A stretch of 64,000 bases of DNA from an uncultured Verrucomicrobiota bacterium (GTDB lineage: Bacteria; Verrucomicrobiota; Verrucomicrobiia; Verrucomicrobiales; Verrucomicrobiaceae): the NCBI GenBank assembly GCA_903838675.1, contig CAILZI010000126.1, positions 124,001-188,000 on the forward strand, in the 5' to 3' direction. Each line of letters opens with the position of its first letter. Within the stretch, counting starts at the first letter, position 1. The notes under the pieces were generated by a model, which saw only the letters and a list, made by a program, of their open reading frames with translations, had not been told where the DNA came from and searched no databases. This document shows positions 29,501-35,500 of this stretch, one piece after another. The position numbers and the translations under genes are program-made.

Positions 29501-32500
29501 CCATAGGAAGTCAGCGGGCGTGTGGCGAGCCGGTTGTTGACGTTGGTGGCGCTGTTGTCGAGGGAAAGAATCGCGCCGGAGTTGATGGTGACCAGGTTAG
29601 CCGTGGAGGAATCCGAAGTCGCAAAGGTGATGCCCGTGCCAGTGCCAGTTGCATTGGCGCTGATGGTGAACTGAGTGCTGCTGGAGATGTTGCTGATGGT
29701 GGACCCTGCGGGAATATTGGTGCCGGAGATGGCCATTCCGGGAGCGAGTCCATAGGTGGAGCTGACAGTGACCACATTGCTGCCACTGGTGGTGGCGCCG
29801 CCCCCCACACCGACAGCAAGCAAGAGACCGCTGCTGGTGCCAGTGGCAGTCGTGCTGATGGTGAACTGAGTGCCGCTGGTGATGGAGCTGATGGTGGCCC
29901 CTGCCGGGATGTTGGTGCCGGTAACGACCATTCCCGGAACGAGTCCGAGGGTTGTGCCGACGGTGACCACGTTACTGCCATTGGTGGTCGAGCCGCCAGC
30001 CACGGAGCTCACGCTTGCGCCACTGGTCAGAGATCCCGCACCATTCAGGAGGAGCGTGCCTGCGCTGATGACGGTCGCCGTGCTGTTGGCCCCGGCTGCA
30101 TAAGTCGTGAGAATGTTGGAAGCATTCACAAAACTGGAGCCCAGCGCAGTCGAAGGCAGTGCGATGGTGAAAATGCCGCCGTTGATATTTTTGACAGTGG
30201 CCCCTGCTGGGATGTTGGCATTGTTGATATTGATGCCGTTGGAAATGGCCAGCCCGCTGTTGACCACGCCCATGTTTTCAGCAAAAACCGCATTGGCAGT
30301 TCCTGCTGCCGAGGCATTGGCAGAAAGTGTGAAATGCGTTGCATCAGTCACGCTGGCCACTGTTGCCCCAGCGGGAATGTTGGCTCCCACAACAGGCATG
30401 CCCACATAAAATCCGCTGGTGGTGCCGGAAGCCAGAGTCACAGCAGTGCTGTTGAGTGTTGTGGTGACGCTGTTAGTGGTCAGAGCACCGAAAATGGCTG
30501 CAGCAGACGCACTCGATATTTTGGCACTACTGGACATGGTGAAATGGGTCGCATCTACAATGCTGGTGATCGTCGGGTTACCAGAAAAAACAGTTGATAA
30601 TCCGCTGACTGACATGCCCACAAAAAGACCTGTCGTTGAACCCGAATTTAAAGTGACCGTGCTACTGCCGACCGTCGTTGTTGCTGTAGTTGCAAAAGCT
30701 TTGTAGGTGGTGGTGGCGAGCGTCGGTTGAAAGACATTGGAGGTGATGTTCCAGGTACCCGTCCCGACCTTGGCAAGGGTCTCCGTCCCCGGATTTGAAT
30801 TAAAACTGGTCAGCGATGAGGACAATGTTCCCACCCCGGTGCCATCGGCCGAGAGGTAGAGGACACCGCCAGAGCCTGAGTTATAACGGATTCCACCCGC
30901 GATGTTGAGCTGGCTGCCGGTGTCGACTCCGGCAACCATCGTGCTGCCAGTGCCACTGCTCACATAAACCACTCCATTCAAGGTGTTGGTGCCTGCACCG
31001 GCCAGACTGTGGATCATACCCTTGGAATTGACCCCTGTTGCGCTGGCATTTCCCACGAGTTGGAAGTTTTCAGATATGGTCAAACCGCTTGCCCCTCCAT
31101 TGAGAGCCACCTCCGCCCCCACCGCATTCACCAAAGTGTCAGCGAACCCCGTGCCAAACGCACCGGCATTGTCAACGAGCAGCGTGCCTTGATTCACGTT
31201 CAAAACACCGTTCCAACCAGTCTCGGCCTGGGTCAGCTCCAAAGTACCCATATCAAGCTTCGAGAGACTATTGTAGGCATTAATGGCAGCCACCCCCCAG
31301 GTGAACGGGTTATTGAGAGTTAGCGTGTTGCCATTGCTGACCTCAATGGCGTTGGCGGAGTTGAGGCCGCCGGCATTGAAAGACTGAAGCACAATGGTTC
31401 GGGAAGTACTGAAGGTGCCCGTGGCCCGCAGCCCATTAGCCCCGGTGTTGGCATTGAGCCAGATTTGATTGGAGGGATTGCCCAGAGCGCCATCATTGGA
31501 GACCGCGAGACTGCCTCCCGTGATATTGATCACCGATGTGAGAGACAGCGTTGAATTGTTCGCAGTCAGATTGCCGCCATTGATCGTGGCCTGATTCAAG
31601 CTCAGCGTCGGATTTGCAGCGGTCACATTTTGACTGATCGTGACCTGATTCAAGGTGACCGAAGTCACACTGGAAGTGAGATTCTGACTGAGGGTGGCCA
31701 CATTTACGTTCAGGGTTGGATTCGCCGCAGACACACTTTGACTGAGCGTGACCTTGTCCAAAGTGTATGATGACACATTGGAAGTGAGATTTTGATTGAT
31801 CGTGAACTTGTTATTCACAGTGTCGATCGAAGCAATCTTTGACCCCGTGGGGATGCCCGTCCCAGAGACTGGCATGCCCACCAACAAACCTGCGATATTG
31901 CTACTTGAAGTGCTCAGTATGGCGGTGCCGCTGGTGCCGCTGGCGGTGAAGGGCGTTGCGCTCAGTGCTGTCACCTTTGCCCCGGTGGGAATGCCCGTCC
32001 CAGTGACCGGGGTACCAACCGCCAAGGTGGCGTAACCAGCAGCGCTAATGGTGACAACAGCGCTCCCAGAATTTGCCGCAGTGGCGTAGCTCGGAGTGGT
32101 CAGTGCAGTCACTATTGCTCCGGTGGGAATGCCCACCCCAGAGACTGGCATACCAACCGCCAGGTTGGCGAAGTTGGCATCGGTCGTGGTCAGCAGATTG
32201 GTCCCTGTGTTTGCCGCAACGGTGTAGTTCAATGTGTTCAGTGCAGTCACCGTTGCCCCGGAGGGCATTCCCGTCCCATAGACCTGAATGCCTACTGCCA
32301 GGTTGGCGTAGCCAGCAGCGGTAGTGGTCAGTACATTGCTGCCCGTGTTCGCTTCTGTGATGAAGTTTGCAATGTTCAGAGCGGCAATGGTGGCTCCGGC
32401 TGGCACACCCGTCCCAGAAATCGACTGGCCCACCAGTAGATTGTTAAAATTGGGAGCATTAAGCGTCAGTGTGTTGGTTCCTGAAACACCGTAAGTTGTC

Positions 32501-35500
32501 AGTGTTTGAGTGCCGCCAAAGGTGTTTGAGGCATTCGTTATGAGGAGGGTGCCAGCGCCCGCCTTGATGAGATTGTAATTGCCCTGAACAATCCCAGAGA
32601 GCGTCAAACCCGCATTGGCATTGGAATTGGTGGCGGTGCTGACGGTGAAGGTAGGGGTCCCGACCAGCGTCGTAGCTCCCGTCACTTGCAGCCCATAGCC
32701 ATTGTTGTTGGTCACGGTAAGTGTGCCGGTGCCGGCGACGCCGGCCCCCAGAGTCAGCGAGCCAATCTGAGCCGTTTTGTTGGCCGCGAGGGTGAACAGA
32801 GGGGACTGGGAGGTTCCAAGACGGTCGACCACGATGGTGCTGTTGGCTGTGAGGGTCAGGAAATCGTTAAAGGCCAGGTTTTCTTTTCCTCCCGTACCAT
32901 AATTGGATCCTGCGGAACTGCCGTCAGAAAGGAGGGACAGCGTGTTGCTGCTAAGGGTGAACGACTTGCCCGACAATGCATTGACGCCTTCCACCCTCAA
33001 GCCCATGGAAGCCGCTAGCGAAACCGTGCCAGCGAATCCCGTATTGTTTCCACGCAGCGCCACCGTGCCAGACAAGACCAGCGCATTGCCAGTCTGCTGC
33101 GGAGCGGTCGTCGTCGCCGCTGTGGCAGCCACTGTTGTCACCGCATTTTGAATCGTCGATTTTAAAATCAGCGCGGTTGTGTTGTTGCCTGTGATGTTTC
33201 CTGCGATCGCCAGAATGGCTCCAAGGTCGGTTGACGCTGCTCCTGCCGTTGCCGTTGTTTGACCACCGGAAATGGCGTCCAGGGTCAGGGTAGTATTTGC
33301 GGCCAAGGTGATGCCGTTGGTGCTGCTGCCCAGAACGGTGGTGGCTGCATTGACCACAGACTGTATGGTCGAGCTTCCGCTGACGGTTACCGCGTTGTTA
33401 AAAGTAGGTCCAACCCCGGTGGCGGTGGCACCTTTGGAGTCAAGAACCAGGCTGCCATTCATCAGGGAAATACCTGCGGAGCCAATCGGATTGAAGGCGC
33501 CAGAGGCAGTGCTGCCGGTCAAAACCAGCGTGGGCGGTGCACCGGCGGTAGGAGTAAAGGTCAATGCGGCGGTTGTTGAATTGGCTGTCTCTGCATTACT
33601 CAAGGTGACGGTGCCATTCTCCTGGATGGAGGTGATCACCGTGTTGGCCGCAATTCCAGTCCCGCTCACACCCATGCCGACTGACAGCTTCGCCACCGCC
33701 GCACTTGTGAGGGTGATTGTATTGCTGCCGGTGCTGGTGGTGACATTGGTGGCACCACTCGTCGTGGTGCCATCCAGGATGATTTTCGTCCCTGAATTCA
33801 GTGAATTGGCGCTGGTGGTCTGATTGAAGTAAACGCGTCCCGTGCCGGTTTTCACGATGTTCATGGCATTCCCGCCATCAGAAACCACCCCGTCGAACGC
33901 CACGTTGGCATCGGAGGTGATCGTCACTGTCCCCGCCCCGTTGCCAAACGTGGTCGGCGATAAAGTGGTTCCGCCAAAATGCACGGTTTGCCCGAACCCT
34001 GGATCATTGCCCGAAACGGAGGTGAGGCCATCGTCGGCCAAGGAGAGGACCGAGAGCGTTGCATTCGTGTTCAATGTCAGAGCACCAAGCTGGGCGGAAG
34101 AGAAGGAGGAGCCTTGCAGGGCGATGCTGGCATCTCCAGTCACGTTGATCGCATTGCCCAGCTGAATGGCATTGCTGAAGCCTGAGGCATTATTGACCTC
34201 CGCCTGACGAAAAGTACCCAACTGGTCAAAAGTCTGGCGCACTCCACCGGTGTCTGGGCCTGCAACACCGATATTGAGAGCTGCGCCGCCGGTACCCTGA
34301 AGATAGTCAACGACGACATCGTGATAGCCCGCCGCCAGATGAATGACGCCGCTGGAGAGGTCCAGGGAGCCTTTGCCACCATCGTTGTTCAGGACCAATT
34401 TACCATCAACGTACACACGGCTGGCATCATCGGAACTGGCGAAAAAGGTATAAGATCCACCTTGTAGCTTGACCACTCCCGCCCACTGGATGGCATAATT
34501 GGTCGCAGTCTGTGTTGCGCCATTGATATCCACATACTGGACGGCGGAGGTGGCAGAGCCATCCAGCCCTGCTGTAATGGCTTGGACAGGATTGGAGGAG
34601 AGTGTTGGAAGGAACGTTGAAGTCAACGCCTGTGGTGGCGTCATTGTCAGAGCGACGTTTGTGCCGGTTAGCTGATTGATCACCGTGAACTGAGTTCCAC
34701 TGTTAACGGAGGCCACTATGGTGCCGGCTGGCACACCTGAACCCGTCACCGTCTCTCCCGCATACAAACCGGCTGTTGAGGCAGTGGTAATGACTGTAAC
34801 GTTGTTGCCGGAGTCGGCGGCCAGATTTGAAGCCACTACCGTCTTGGTAGGCAGTGTGGCCCCGGTGGCTGTTTGTGAGAAGTCCACACGGCTGGTATCG
34901 CTCACTGCAACCGGAAGGGAGAACACACGACCCGAGTATCCCTGAGCGGTTTGATTCACTCCGGTGATCTGCAGCCTTGCATTTTGCTGCAGCGTGACCG
35001 CATTGGTTCCCAGAGGATTGTTGACGTCCGTGGATTGCACATCGATTGCCAACGTCGTGATCGCTCCTGTCAGCGCTCCTCCCGAAAACTTTTTCGCACC
35101 GGTAACGGTGATGCCTCCCGTCATAGCGTTGGCATAATTCTGTCCCGCCGTGCCCCCCAGAACCAGCGTCCCACCAATGCCAGAATTGGGTGTGGTTGCC
35201 GTATCCAAAAATTGAACCGTCAACCCGTTCGAACCAGCCAGCGGTGCATTCAGGGTGTCCTGAGTAATACCCAAACCCAAGCTAGTATCAGCCTGCAAGG
35301 TGATCGTAGGAGCAGTACCAGAGAAAGTGAGCGTCGGTCCCGACGACTGAACAGTCACACCATTGGCCTTGTCTTGGAAGGTCAATTTATTGAGGGTGAT
35401 GTTTTCTTGAAGAGTCGCGGTGGTCGCATCAGTAAAAATCGCTATGTTCGTGGAACCGTTCGACCACGTGGTCGTGCTAGAAGCGCTTCCATTTACAGGT

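Noticed and set aside
29389..30597. 402-codon plus-strand frame inside the giant gene
   Set aside because: Gly/Asp/Cys/His-rich translation without structure; it exists because the repetitive Thr/Val/Gly codons of the giant gene leave the other strand open. The same holds for dozens of shorter frames in 1-35.6 kb.
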